Part shown: positions 48,864 to 56,735 of the stretch, piece by piece
Numbering within the stretch: position 1 is the first letter of the stretch
Layout of the letters: each line of letters begins with the position of its first letter
Source: Streptomyces hyaluromycini
GTDB lineage: Bacteria; Actinomycetota; Actinomycetes; Streptomycetales; Streptomycetaceae
Length of the DNA stretch: 64,000 nt
Assembly (NCBI RefSeq): GCF_002217755.1
Contig: NZ_BCFL01000029.1
Coordinates: 186,001 to 250,000 of the forward strand
Reading direction: 5' to 3'
Notes under the pieces: model-generated
Database searches by the model: none
What the model was told of the DNA's origin: nothing
Seen by the model: the letters and a program-made list of their open reading frames with translations, nothing else
Translations under genes and position numbers: made by a program

Positions 48864-49888
48864 TGGCAGGCGACCGGGTTGCCGCCGCCCCGGTCGACCA
48901 GGTCCGGCACCTGCTCGACACAGGCCGTGCGCTCGCTGTCGGTGAGCTGGTTCGCGAACTTGGGGCAGCGGGTGCGGAAGCGGCAGCCGCTGGGCGGGCG
49001 GACCGGGCTCGGGACGTCGCCCTGGACGGTGATCCGTTTCCGGGCGCGTTCCTTGCGCGGGTCGGGCAGCGGGATCGCGGAGACCAGGGCCTGGGTGTAG
49101 GGGTGGGCGGGGCGGGCGAAGAGCTGCCGGGCGGGGGCGATCTCCACCAGGCGGCCCAGGTACATCACCGCGACCCGGCCGGCGACATGGCGCATCACGG
49201 AGAGGTCGTGGGCCACGAAGAGGAAGGACAGGCCCAGTTCGCTCTGGAGGTCCATCAGCAGGTTGAGGACGCCGGCCTGGATCGACACGTCCAGCGCGGA
49301 GACCGGCTCGTCCAGCACGATCACCTTGGGGCGCAGTGCCAATGCCCTTGCGATGCCGATGCGTTGGCGTTGTCCGCCGGAGAACTCGTGCGCGAAGCGG
49401 TTGCCGTGCTCAGGGTTGAGGCCGACCAGGCGCAGCAGTTCGCGTACCTCGTCGGCGGCGCCGGGGCCGTAGCGGCCGTGGATGCGCAGGGGTTCGGCGA
49501 CGATCTCGTGGACCGAGATCCTGGGGTCCAGGGAGGCGTACGGGTCCTGGAACACGATCTGCAACTCGCGTCGCAGCGGCCGCATCTGACGTCTGCTCAG
49601 GTCGGTCAGCAGCCGGCCCCGGTAGTGGACGGAGCCCGAGGTGGCCGTTTCCAGGTTGAGCAGGGTCCGGGACACGGTCGTCTTGCCGGAGCCGGACTCG
49701 CCGACCAGGCCGAGCGTCTCGTTCTCGTACAGGTCGAAGGAGACCCCGCAGACGGCGTGCACGTCGCCGATCCGGCGGCGGACCACGCCCTTGGACATCA
49801 CCGGGAAGTGTTTGACGAGGTCGCGGACCTGGAGGACGGGGTCGCCGGTGCCGCCGTGACCGGGCAGCGGGGGCAGCGGATCGGTCAT
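48836..49888 (-). CDS. dppF: Peptide ABC transporter ATP-binding protein (DppF/OppF type)
   Basis: 350 residues from ATG, coupled by ATGA overlap to the other ATPase gene. Walker A LVGESGSGKTTVSRTLL, Q-loop IVFQDPYASLDPR, signature EFSGGQRQRIGIARAL, Walker B VIVLDEPVSALDVS and H-loop FVAHDLSVM. The C-terminal oligopeptide-transporter domain ends with the FeS-type Cys set (SGCRFRTRCPKF, RTACVEQVPDL, PVACHYAE). It powers import of oligo/dipeptides. It is the last gene of the five-gene operon. Confidence 0.95.
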   Translation of the reverse strand: MTDPLPPLPGHGGTGDPVLQVRDLVKHFPVMSKGVVRRRIGDVHAVCGVSFDLYENETLGLVGESGSGKTTVSRTLLNLETATSGSVHYRGRLLTDLSRRQMRPLRRELQIVFQDPYASLDPRISVHEIVAEPLRIHGRYGPGAADEVRELLRLVGLNPEHGNRFAHEFSGGQRQRIGIARALALRPKVIVLDEPVSALDVSIQAGVLNLLMDLQSELGLSFLFVAHDLSVMRHVAGRVAVMYLGRLVEIAPARQLFARPAHPYTQALVSAIPLPDPRKERARKRITVQGDVPSPVRPPSGCRFRTRCPKFANQLTDSERTACVEQVPDLVDRGGGNPVACHYAESVQLL

Positions 49889-51021
49889 CGGGCATCGTCC
49901 TCCAGGTCCGCGAACCGGGCCAGGGCCTCGGTGTCGGCGCCGACGGCGTCGAAGACCTCGCCGGCGGCCGTGTCCACGAGTTCGTCGGCGAAGTGGCAGG
50001 CGCTGCGGTGGGCGTCGGATCCGACGGGGCGCAGGGCGGGTTCCGTGCTGTCGCAGGGCTCCCGGCGCATCGGGCAGCGCGGGGCGAAGGGGCAGCCCGG
50101 GGGCAGGTTGAGCAGCGAGGGCGGGGAGCCGGTGATGGGGGTCAGGCGGTCCTCCTCGTGGTCGAGGCGGGGCAGGGAGCCGAGCAGGCCCAGGGTGTAG
50201 GGCATGCGCGGGGTGTAGAAGATGTCCTCGACCGAGCCGGTCTCGACGATCCGCCCGGCGTACATGACGGCGACCCGGTCGGTGTGGCCGGCGACCACGC
50301 CCAGGTCGTGGGTGATCAGGACGAGGGCGGCGCCGGTCTCGGCGCGGGCGGTCTCCAGGGCCTCCAGGATCTGGGCCTGGACGGTGACGTCGAGGGCGGT
50401 GGTGGGCTCGTCGGCGATGATCACGTCCGGGTCGTTGGCGATCGCGATGGCGATGACGACCCGCTGGCGCATGCCGCCGGAGAGTTCGTGCGGGTAGCTG
50501 TCGACGCGCCGTTCGGGGCTCGGGATGCCGACTGTGCCGAGGAGTTCCACGGCGCGGGCGCGGGCGGGGCGTCTGCCGAGTCCGGGGTTGTGTCTGAGCA
50601 GGGTTTCGGCGATCTGGTAGCCGATCGTGTAGACGGGGTTGAGGGAGGTCATCGGGTCCTGGAAGACCATGGCGATGCCGCTGCCCCGTACGTCCGAGAG
50701 GCGGGCGTCGGACATCCCGAGCAGTTCCGTGCCCTCGAACCGCACCGAGCCGCGCACCCGGGCCGAGCCTGGCAGCAGGCCCATCACGGCAAGGGCGGTG
50801 ACCGACTTGCCCGACCCCGACTCGCCGACGATGCCCAGCGCCTCGCCCCGCTCCAGCCGGTAGCCGACGCCGCGCACCGCCCGTACGGTCCCGTCCTCGG
50901 TGGGGAACTCCACGCGCAGGTCGTCGACTTCGAGGACGGCGCCGGACTCCTCGCCCTTTGCCACGACCCTGTCGATGCCCTTGCCCTTGCCCTTGCCGTT
51001 GCCGTTGCCGGGGTCGGTCAC
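49885..51021 (-). CDS. dppD: Peptide ABC transporter ATP-binding protein (DppD/OppD type)
   Basis: 378 residues from GTG overlapping the permease stop (GTGA). The unusual start GNGNGKGKGKG comes from a hexanucleotide repeat (50977-51011). Walker A IVGESGSGKSVTALAVMGLL, Q-loop MVFQDPMTSLNPV, signature ELSGGMRQRVVIAIAIAN, Walker B VIIADEPTTALDVT and H-loop LITHDLGVV. Oligopeptide C-terminal domain: PPGCPFAPRCPMRREPCDSTEPAL, then RSACHFADEL. It pairs with DppF as the ATPase heterodimer. Confidence 0.95.
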   Translation of the reverse strand: MTDPGNGNGKGKGKGIDRVVAKGEESGAVLEVDDLRVEFPTEDGTVRAVRGVGYRLERGEALGIVGESGSGKSVTALAVMGLLPGSARVRGSVRFEGTELLGMSDARLSDVRGSGIAMVFQDPMTSLNPVYTIGYQIAETLLRHNPGLGRRPARARAVELLGTVGIPSPERRVDSYPHELSGGMRQRVVIAIAIANDPDVIIADEPTTALDVTVQAQILEALETARAETGAALVLITHDLGVVAGHTDRVAVMYAGRIVETGSVEDIFYTPRMPYTLGLLGSLPRLDHEEDRLTPITGSPPSLLNLPPGCPFAPRCPMRREPCDSTEPALRPVGSDAHRSACHFADELVDTAAGEVFDAVGADTEALARFADLEDDAR

Positions 51022-51938
51022 TGTCGCACCCTTTGCTGCCGGGGGTCGAAGGCGTCACGCAGCCCGTCGCCGATGAAGTTGATGGTGAGGGCGATGGCGA
51101 TGATGAAGGCGCCGGGGATGTAGAAGAGCCAGGGCCGGGTGTCGACCGCGGTCTGTGCCTGGGCGACCAGCAACCCGAGGGAGGTGTCGGGCGGTTGGAC
51201 GCCGAACCCGAGGAAGGACAGGGCGGTCTCGGTGAGGATGCCGGTGGCGACCAGGATCGTGGCGTTCACGATGATCGGGCCGAGCGCGTTGGGCAGCAGG
51301 TGCCGGAAGATGATCCGGGTGTCGGAGGCGCCGAGCGCCCGGGCGGCCTCCACGAACTCCTTCTCGCGCAGGGACAGTACCGAGGAGCGCACCACGCGGG
51401 ACACGTACGCCCAGGTGAGTCCGGCGATCACCGCGGCGATCCAGTACCAGGAGCCGCCGCTGCGCGAGGAGATGACCAGCGCGATCGCGAACAGCGGGAG
51501 GGTCAGCACGAGATCGGCGATGCGCATCATCAGCGCGTCGACGAACCCCCGGTAGAAGCCGGCGACGGCTCCCCACACGGCTCCGACCAGAGTCGAGCCG
51601 AGCGCGATCAGGATGGCGATCTTCAGCGAGGTCTGGGTGCCGCGCATCACCTGGGCGTAGGCGTCGTACCCCGAGGAGTCGGTGCCGAACGGATGCTTCC
51701 AGGAGGGTGGCTGGGAGTTGTCCGGGGTGTACTTGGCGTACGAGTAGTGCCAGAAGTGCGGGCCGGCGAAGGCCCACAGCACGATCAGCACGAAGACGAC
51801 CAGGCTGATCATCGCGGCCCGGTGGCGCAGGAAGCGGCGCAGGACGAGCTGGGTCTGGCTGCGCTGCACGACGGTGAACTCGTGGTCGTCGTTCGGCGTC
51901 CGGGTGCCGGCCGGCCCGAGTGCCCCGATGTCAGTCAT
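51018..51938 (-). CDS. dppC: Peptide ABC transporter permease (DppC type)
   Basis: 306 residues from ATG (MTDIGALGPAGTRTP). N-terminal OppC leader plus helix (RHRAAMISLVVFVLIVLWAFAGP), WKHPFGTDSSGYDAYAQVMRGTQTSLKIAI, then helices and the permease EAA loop FVEAARALGASDTRIIFRHLLPNALGPIIVN. Ends LTINFIGDGLRDAFDPRQQR, the standard DppC terminus. The start overlaps the DppB end by 8 bp. Confidence 0.95.
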   Translation of the reverse strand: MTDIGALGPAGTRTPNDDHEFTVVQRSQTQLVLRRFLRHRAAMISLVVFVLIVLWAFAGPHFWHYSYAKYTPDNSQPPSWKHPFGTDSSGYDAYAQVMRGTQTSLKIAILIALGSTLVGAVWGAVAGFYRGFVDALMMRIADLVLTLPLFAIALVISSRSGGSWYWIAAVIAGLTWAYVSRVVRSSVLSLREKEFVEAARALGASDTRIIFRHLLPNALGPIIVNATILVATGILTETALSFLGFGVQPPDTSLGLLVAQAQTAVDTRPWLFYIPGAFIIAIALTINFIGDGLRDAFDPRQQRVRQ

Positions 51939-52917
51939 AACGGATCCTCGGGTCGAGAACGGCGTAGAGGAGGTCGGCGAAGAGGTTGAAGACGATGACG
52001 ACGACGGCGGACAGCAGCAGCCAGGCCATGGTCCGGTAGACGTCGAGGGTGGTGGCGGCCTGGACGAGCATCTCGCCCATGCCGTGCCACTGGAAGATCG
52101 TCTCGGTGATGACCGCCCCGCCGAGGATGATCGCGATGTCGAGGGCGGTGACGGTGGCCAGCGGGATCAGGGCGGTGCGCAGGGCGTGCCGGGTGAGCAC
52201 CCGGCCGCGGCGCAGCCCCTTGGCACGGGCGAGCCGGACGTAGTCGCTGTCCAGGACTTCGAGCATGGAGGCGCGGGTGTAGCGGGTCCAGGAGGCGAAG
52301 GAAACCAGGGCCAGGGTGATGGTGGGCAGGATGAGATGGCCGACGCGGTCGGTGAACTCGTTCCAGGTGGTGTCGACTTCGAGATACGGGGACTTCTCGC
52401 CGATGGTGCCGAGGAACTGGCTGCCGGTCTCCTGGTTGAACCAGATCCCGGCCTGTTTGAGCAGCACCGCGAACCAGAACACGGGCATGGCGAGGAACAG
52501 GAAGCCGAGGAAGGTGATGGTGTAGTCGGCGGCGCTGTACTGGCGGATCGCGCTGAACACCCCGAAGACGACGGCCATCACGAGGGCGAGCAGCATGGCG
52601 GCGGCGACCAGGGTGACGGTGACCCGGAAGCGGGTGAACAGGTCGTGGCCGATGTCGAGGTTGGTCTGGACGGACGGGCCCCAGTCGCCGTGCAGGACCC
52701 CGGTGATCCAGTTCCAGTAGCGTTCCACGACCGGTTCGTTGGCGTGGATGTGCCGGGCGAAGGCGGTCACGGCGGCCTTGCTGGGCGGCGGTTGCCGGGA
52801 GGTGGCGAAGTTGGCCACGGGGTCGCCGGAGTTGACGACGACCAGGAAGACGATGAACGTCGAGACGATCAGGACGGGTACGGAGACGAGGATGCGGCGC
52901 ACGGTGTAGGCGAGCAT
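51931..52917 (-). CDS. dppB: Peptide ABC transporter permease (DppB type)
   Basis: 328 residues from ATG (MLAYTVRRILVSVPVLIVSTFIVFLVV). Six helices; TRYTRASMLEVLDSDYVRLARAKGLRRGRVLTRHALRTALIPLAT contains the EAA loop contacting the ATPase. Ends AVLDPRIRYD, typical of DppB/OppB. It lies 72 bp after the binding-protein gene. Confidence 0.95.
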   Translation of the reverse strand: MLAYTVRRILVSVPVLIVSTFIVFLVVVNSGDPVANFATSRQPPPSKAAVTAFARHIHANEPVVERYWNWITGVLHGDWGPSVQTNLDIGHDLFTRFRVTVTLVAAAMLLALVMAVVFGVFSAIRQYSAADYTITFLGFLFLAMPVFWFAVLLKQAGIWFNQETGSQFLGTIGEKSPYLEVDTTWNEFTDRVGHLILPTITLALVSFASWTRYTRASMLEVLDSDYVRLARAKGLRRGRVLTRHALRTALIPLATVTALDIAIILGGAVITETIFQWHGMGEMLVQAATTLDVYRTMAWLLLSAVVVIVFNLFADLLYAVLDPRIRYD

Positions 52918-52989
52918 GCGGTCTTCTCTCGCGGAGGCCCGGCCCCGGGGTCGCCGGGGCCGGGATTCGGATCCGACTGGTCGCCGGGG

Positions 52990-54807
52990 CTACTTCTTGA
53001 GGCCCCACGCGCCGACGTTGTACGGCGGTCCGACGTTGGTGGAGTTGTTGCGCATGTTGACGAACCGGGTCTGCACCGCGAGGAAGGTGGGCTTCTGGTA
53101 GAGCGGCAGCACGTAGGCGTCGTTCACCATCAGCTGGTCGGCCTGGTTGAGCAGGGCGGCGGCCTTGGTCTGGTCCGTCTCCCCGATGGCCGTGCTGATC
53201 AGGGAGTCGACCTGCTTGTTGCTGTAGCCGCCGTAGTTGCCGCCGGCTCCGGTGGTCCACAGCTGCTGGGCGCCGCTGATGGCGAACGGTGAGGCGACCC
53301 AGGCGAAGACGATGATGTCGTACTGGTGACCGGCCAGGACCGTGCCGAGGTCGGCGGCGCCGATGGGCTTGATCGTGACCTTGATCCCGAGGTTGGCGAG
53401 GTCGCTCTGCAGGATCTGGCACTCGCTCTGCCGGATCTGGTTGCCGGTGGTGTAGCGGCAGTTGAAGGGTCCGACGGCCGTGCCGTCCGGGGTCTTCAGG
53501 GCGGTGCCGACTCCGGTGAACTTGGCGTCGGTGAGGTACTTCTTGGCCTTGGCGAGGTCACCCGACCCCTGGCCGCTGGCGCTGACCACGTCCTTGTAAC
53601 CTGCCGTCCCCGGGACGAAGTTGTGGTTGTAGAGCTGCTTCACGCCGGGGTCGAACTGGGCGACCGTCTTGGCCATGATGTCCTTGACGCTGATCGCCGT
53701 GAACATCGCCTGCCTCAGGGCCAGGTACTTGCCGATCACCGGGTTGTGCAGGTTGAGGTCGAAGTGCTCCCAGGTCAGCCCGCTGCCGATGGTGTAGGTG
53801 ACGTTGGGGATGGCCTTCACCTGGTTGACGAGGTCCACCTCGGGCTGCGGGTAGATGCCCTGGACCTCGTTGTTGCGCAGCGCGATCGGCTCCTGAGTGG
53901 CGTCCGAGATCACCTTGAAGATCAGCCGCTGCAGGGTGGCCTTCGTGCCCGTCCACTTCGGGTCGGGCTCGTAGGTGGCGTGGTCGTTGTCCACCCACTC
54001 GGTCATCTTGTAGGGGCCCGCGGTCGCGTACTTGGTGGGCGGGTTCTTCTGGAAGTACTGCCAGCCCTGGGTCATCTGGGCGGCCGTCATGTGGGCCGCG
54101 TCGCCCGCCTTCGCGCCGGAGACCTTCTCGGCGACGTGCGCCGGGTAGAACGGGTAGCCGGCGCCGAACAGGGACTTCCAGTCGGCGTAGGGCTTGGCCA
54201 TCACCACGGTGACGGTCTTGCCGTTGTCCGAGCCCGTGACCGACTTGATGCGGTCGTAGCCGGCGGTGGTCTCCGGCAGACAGCCCTTGGTCTGGGTGGC
54301 GTCGCTGGCGGGCGGTGGCGGGCAGTCCTTGCCGTCGTTGGTACGCCAGTAGTAGATGAAGTCGTCGGCGGTGATGGCGGTCCCGTCGTTCCAGGACGCC
54401 TTGGGGTTGATCTTGTAGACGATGGTCTGCGGGCCGGCGCTGGTCTGGGTCGCCGAGGTCACCAGGTCGGTGTTGAGCTTGACGCTGAAGTCCGGCTGCG
54501 GGACATAGACCTGGGGCAGCACCGGGCTCAGCGCCTCGGCGTTCTCGAAGGTGTTGCCGTTGGTGTCCTGCACGTTCCACTGCTGGATGTTCTTCTCGAT
54601 GACGTAGGTGAACGTGCCGCCGGCCTTGGTGGTGCCGGAGTTGCAGGTGTCCGCCTTGCCCTGAGTGGAGCAGGACGTGAGGCCGGCCGAGGTGCCCTTG
54701 CCGCCGCTGCCCCCGCCACCTCCCCCGCTGCTGCAGGCAGTGAGCGCCAGAACGAGCCCGGCGGTCAGTGCGAGTCCCCTTGTGAGGGCCGAAGAGTGCG
54801 CGCGCAT
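52990..54807 (-). CDS. dppA: Peptide-binding lipoprotein (SBP family 5)
   Basis: 605 residues from ATG. Lipoprotein signal LALTAGLVLALTACSSGG, with lipobox Cys near residue 25 followed by a Gly-rich linker. SBP_bac_5 features: TFTYVIEKNIQQWNVQDTNGNTFENAEALSP, VYKINPKASWNDGTAITADDFIYYWR, NHDATYEPDPKWTG-like and VVFAWVASPF segments, and C-terminal NQADQLMVNDAYVLPLYQKPTFLAVQ. It captures peptides outside the membrane for DppBCDF. It is the first gene of the operon, with its promoter within 54808-55009. Confidence 0.95.
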   Translation of the reverse strand: MRAHSSALTRGLALTAGLVLALTACSSGGGGGGSGGKGTSAGLTSCSTQGKADTCNSGTTKAGGTFTYVIEKNIQQWNVQDTNGNTFENAEALSPVLPQVYVPQPDFSVKLNTDLVTSATQTSAGPQTIVYKINPKASWNDGTAITADDFIYYWRTNDGKDCPPPPASDATQTKGCLPETTAGYDRIKSVTGSDNGKTVTVVMAKPYADWKSLFGAGYPFYPAHVAEKVSGAKAGDAAHMTAAQMTQGWQYFQKNPPTKYATAGPYKMTEWVDNDHATYEPDPKWTGTKATLQRLIFKVISDATQEPIALRNNEVQGIYPQPEVDLVNQVKAIPNVTYTIGSGLTWEHFDLNLHNPVIGKYLALRQAMFTAISVKDIMAKTVAQFDPGVKQLYNHNFVPGTAGYKDVVSASGQGSGDLAKAKKYLTDAKFTGVGTALKTPDGTAVGPFNCRYTTGNQIRQSECQILQSDLANLGIKVTIKPIGAADLGTVLAGHQYDIIVFAWVASPFAISGAQQLWTTGAGGNYGGYSNKQVDSLISTAIGETDQTKAAALLNQADQLMVNDAYVLPLYQKPTFLAVQTRFVNMRNNSTNVGPPYNVGAWGLKK

Positions 54808-55009
54808 GTCCCTCCTTCAGCCGGCTGTTGTCCGGCCTGTGCACGGCGGCCAGCGGCCGCGAGGAAGTTGAGCTGCGCACCGACGGTAGAACGTCTGTGT
54901 ACCTCCTTCACGTTCTTGTTCATACCGGGACGGCGACAATTCACCCTCGCTTTCCCCTAGGAACCTTCCGCCCCGCGCAAAGTCCCCTACACACACCCCG
55001 GAAATGCCA

Positions 55010-55045
55010 AAGTCCCCGCCAACATCGAGCACACGGCGGGGACTT
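55010..55045 (-). terminator. Terminator of the TmrB-NUDIX gene
   Basis: Perfect 11-bp arms AAGTCCCCGCC (55010-55020) and GGCGGGGACTT (55035-55045), 14-nt loop, about 20 bp after the stop on the minus strand. Confidence 0.8.
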
Positions 55046-55064
55046 GACAATCCGTCAGAGAATG

Positions 55065-56105
55065 TCAGCCGACCGGGACACCGGCTTCCAGATAGAGCGC
55101 GGCACCGCGCTCGCGGGCGCGCAGGGCCCAGCGGAGCCGTTCGTAGCGCACCGGCGGAAGCAGTTCGGCGGCCTCCTGCTCGGTGACGAACCGCCAGTCA
55201 CGCAACTCCGGGCCCGGCAGCACCAGCCGCCCGGCCTCGGCGGAGTCCAGCCGGCCGCCGTCGAAGAGCAGCCGCAGGCCGCCGTAGCGGGGCGGCGCGG
55301 GCTGTTCCCAGTCGACGACGAGCAGCCCCGGCAGCTCCGCCAGCCGTATCCCGGTCTCCTCCTCGACCTCCCGTACGCCCGCCTGGGCGGGGGCCTCACC
55401 TTGCTCGACGACACCGCCCGGGAACTCCCAGCCGGCCTTGTAGGTGGGGTCCACGAGGAGGACGCGGTCCTGTTCGTCGAAGAGGAGGACGCCTGCGGCG
55501 ACGGTTTCGGCGGTGGGTTCAGGGGTTTGTACTATGTCACATACCGCGGCTTCGCCATTCCCGACCGCCCCCGCGATCCGCACCGCCGCCTCGTAAGGAC
55601 TGAGCGCGCTGGTGTCGACGAGATGGGCGTCGGCGCTGATCCAGGAGGCGAGGGCGGCACGGTAGGGCTCGATGCGGTCGTACGACCACTGCCGGATCCG
55701 CATCTCGCCGTCGGGCAGGTCGGGCGGGATCTCCCGCCCGGCTATTCGCTCGCGCAGGATCGTTTCCGCCGGGGTGAGGCACAGGTGCCGGACTGCGATC
55801 CGGCGGGCGGCGAGGCCGCCGAAGATCTCGTCCCGGTACTCCTGGCGCAGCAACGTCATCGGAACCACCAGGGTTCCGCCCAGTTCGGCGAGCATCGCGG
55901 CCGCGGTGTCGATCACCAGTCGTCGCCAGATCGGCAGATCCTGGAAGTCGCCGACGTCGGCGAGGTGCTTGGCCGGCAGCAGGTCTGTCAGTGCCCCGCC
56001 GATGACCTCGGGGTCGAAGAGCGTGCTGTTCGGGATCAGTTCGATGAGTTCACGTGCGGTGGTCGTCTTACCCGCACCGAACGCCCCGTTGACCCAGACG
56101 ATCAC
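55065..56105 (-). CDS. TmrB-like AAA nucleotide-binding domain fused to NUDIX hydrolase
   Basis: 346 residues from GTG after GGGGGAG. N-terminal half: VIVWVNGAFGAGKTTTARELIELIPNSTLFDPE (Walker A), GTLVVPMTLLRQEYRDEIFGGL and RHLCLTPAETILRERIAGRE, as in the tunicamycin-resistance protein TmrB. C-terminal half from about 215: AAGVLLFDEQDRVLLVDPTYKAGWEFPGGVVEQGEAPAQAGVREVEEETGI, a complete NUDIX box (GX5EX7REVXEEXGI). The fusion suggests linked kinase and pyrophosphohydrolase activity on a nucleotide or lipid-linked substrate. Single gene with its own terminator. Confidence 0.9.
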   Translation of the reverse strand: MIVWVNGAFGAGKTTTARELIELIPNSTLFDPEVIGGALTDLLPAKHLADVGDFQDLPIWRRLVIDTAAAMLAELGGTLVVPMTLLRQEYRDEIFGGLAARRIAVRHLCLTPAETILRERIAGREIPPDLPDGEMRIRQWSYDRIEPYRAALASWISADAHLVDTSALSPYEAAVRIAGAVGNGEAAVCDIVQTPEPTAETVAAGVLLFDEQDRVLLVDPTYKAGWEFPGGVVEQGEAPAQAGVREVEEETGIRLAELPGLLVVDWEQPAPPRYGGLRLLFDGGRLDSAEAGRLVLPGPELRDWRFVTEQEAAELLPPVRYERLRWALRARERGAALYLEAGVPVG

Positions 56106-56248
56106 GGACTCCCCCTCTTCTGTTGGCCCCTGTGGCTTGCCCGCTCCACACTGCCACGGAAACCAGCTCCCGTTGAGGGCGCGCAAACGGAGTGCCGGCG
56201 TCCCCTGCCTGGAACACCGGCACCGTTGCCCGCCCCCGCTCCGCCGGG

Positions 56249-56440
56249 CTACTCCTGGCCCAGGAGGTTCTGATCGCCCTGGAAGCTGTCCTGGCTGACG
56301 ATGTGGTCGACGTGCTCCAGGGTGTCCGAGACGTTCAGGTCGCCGAGCGGGCCTTCGTGGGCCGCATGCGACGGGGTGATGGCGGCCACGACGAAACCGG
56401 TGGCCAGGCTGGCGATGGCGAGCATGCTGCGCTTCTTCAT
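56249..56440 (-). CDS. Small secreted protein
   Basis: 63 residues from ATG (MKKRSMLAIASLATGFVVAAITPSHAAHEG), with a Sec signal peptide probably cleaved after SHA. The mature part, about 37 residues, is acidic (GPLGDLNVSDTLEHVDHIVSQDSFQGDQ) and lacks Cys. It is not a chaplin or rodlin by sequence. Similar short acidic secreted proteins are frequent in Streptomyces and uncharacterised. It lies between two unrelated genes, transcribed from its own promoter. Confidence 0.7.
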   Translation of the reverse strand: MKKRSMLAIASLATGFVVAAITPSHAAHEGPLGDLNVSDTLEHVDHIVSQDSFQGDQNLLGQE

Positions 56441-56586
56441 GCCCGTTTCAACTACGCGGACGGCCGGGGGTCACGGGCGTACCCGCGAGGAGAGCAACGG
56501 GACACGTCGGAGCGGAAACCGGGGCCGGGCGATCACGACGTCGCCGGCATCGGTCGACCAGAACATCGGATGACCCGATTCATTCC

Positions 56587-56596
56587 GGTCTGGACC
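56587..56596. promoter_or_regulatory. DasR-like palindrome upstream of alpha-galactosidase
   Basis: GGTCTGGACC (perfect 10-bp dyad apart from centre) in the context CCGGTCTGGACCAAAC, 140 bp before the alpha-galactosidase start. Same core as the chitinase site at 10696. The left flank (CC instead of CT) is poorer, so binding is less certain. Confidence 0.5.
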
Positions 56597-56735
56597 AAAC
56601 AGATCTCGAACGAAGCGTCGAACCATCATCACCGCTCTCTATTCAACACACTCCGACGGGTTCTAACGTAATCGCACAGAGCGATGACGCGTACATGCCG
56701 TCATCGCACCTTTCGCGAGTCGGAGGAACGTAACG

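Noticed and set aside
51874..54960. Two long plus-strand ORFs (over 470 codons each) opposite the peptide transporter genes
   Set aside because: High-GC antisense shadows of dppB and dppA; the minus-strand frames have complete family motifs, the plus-strand ones none.
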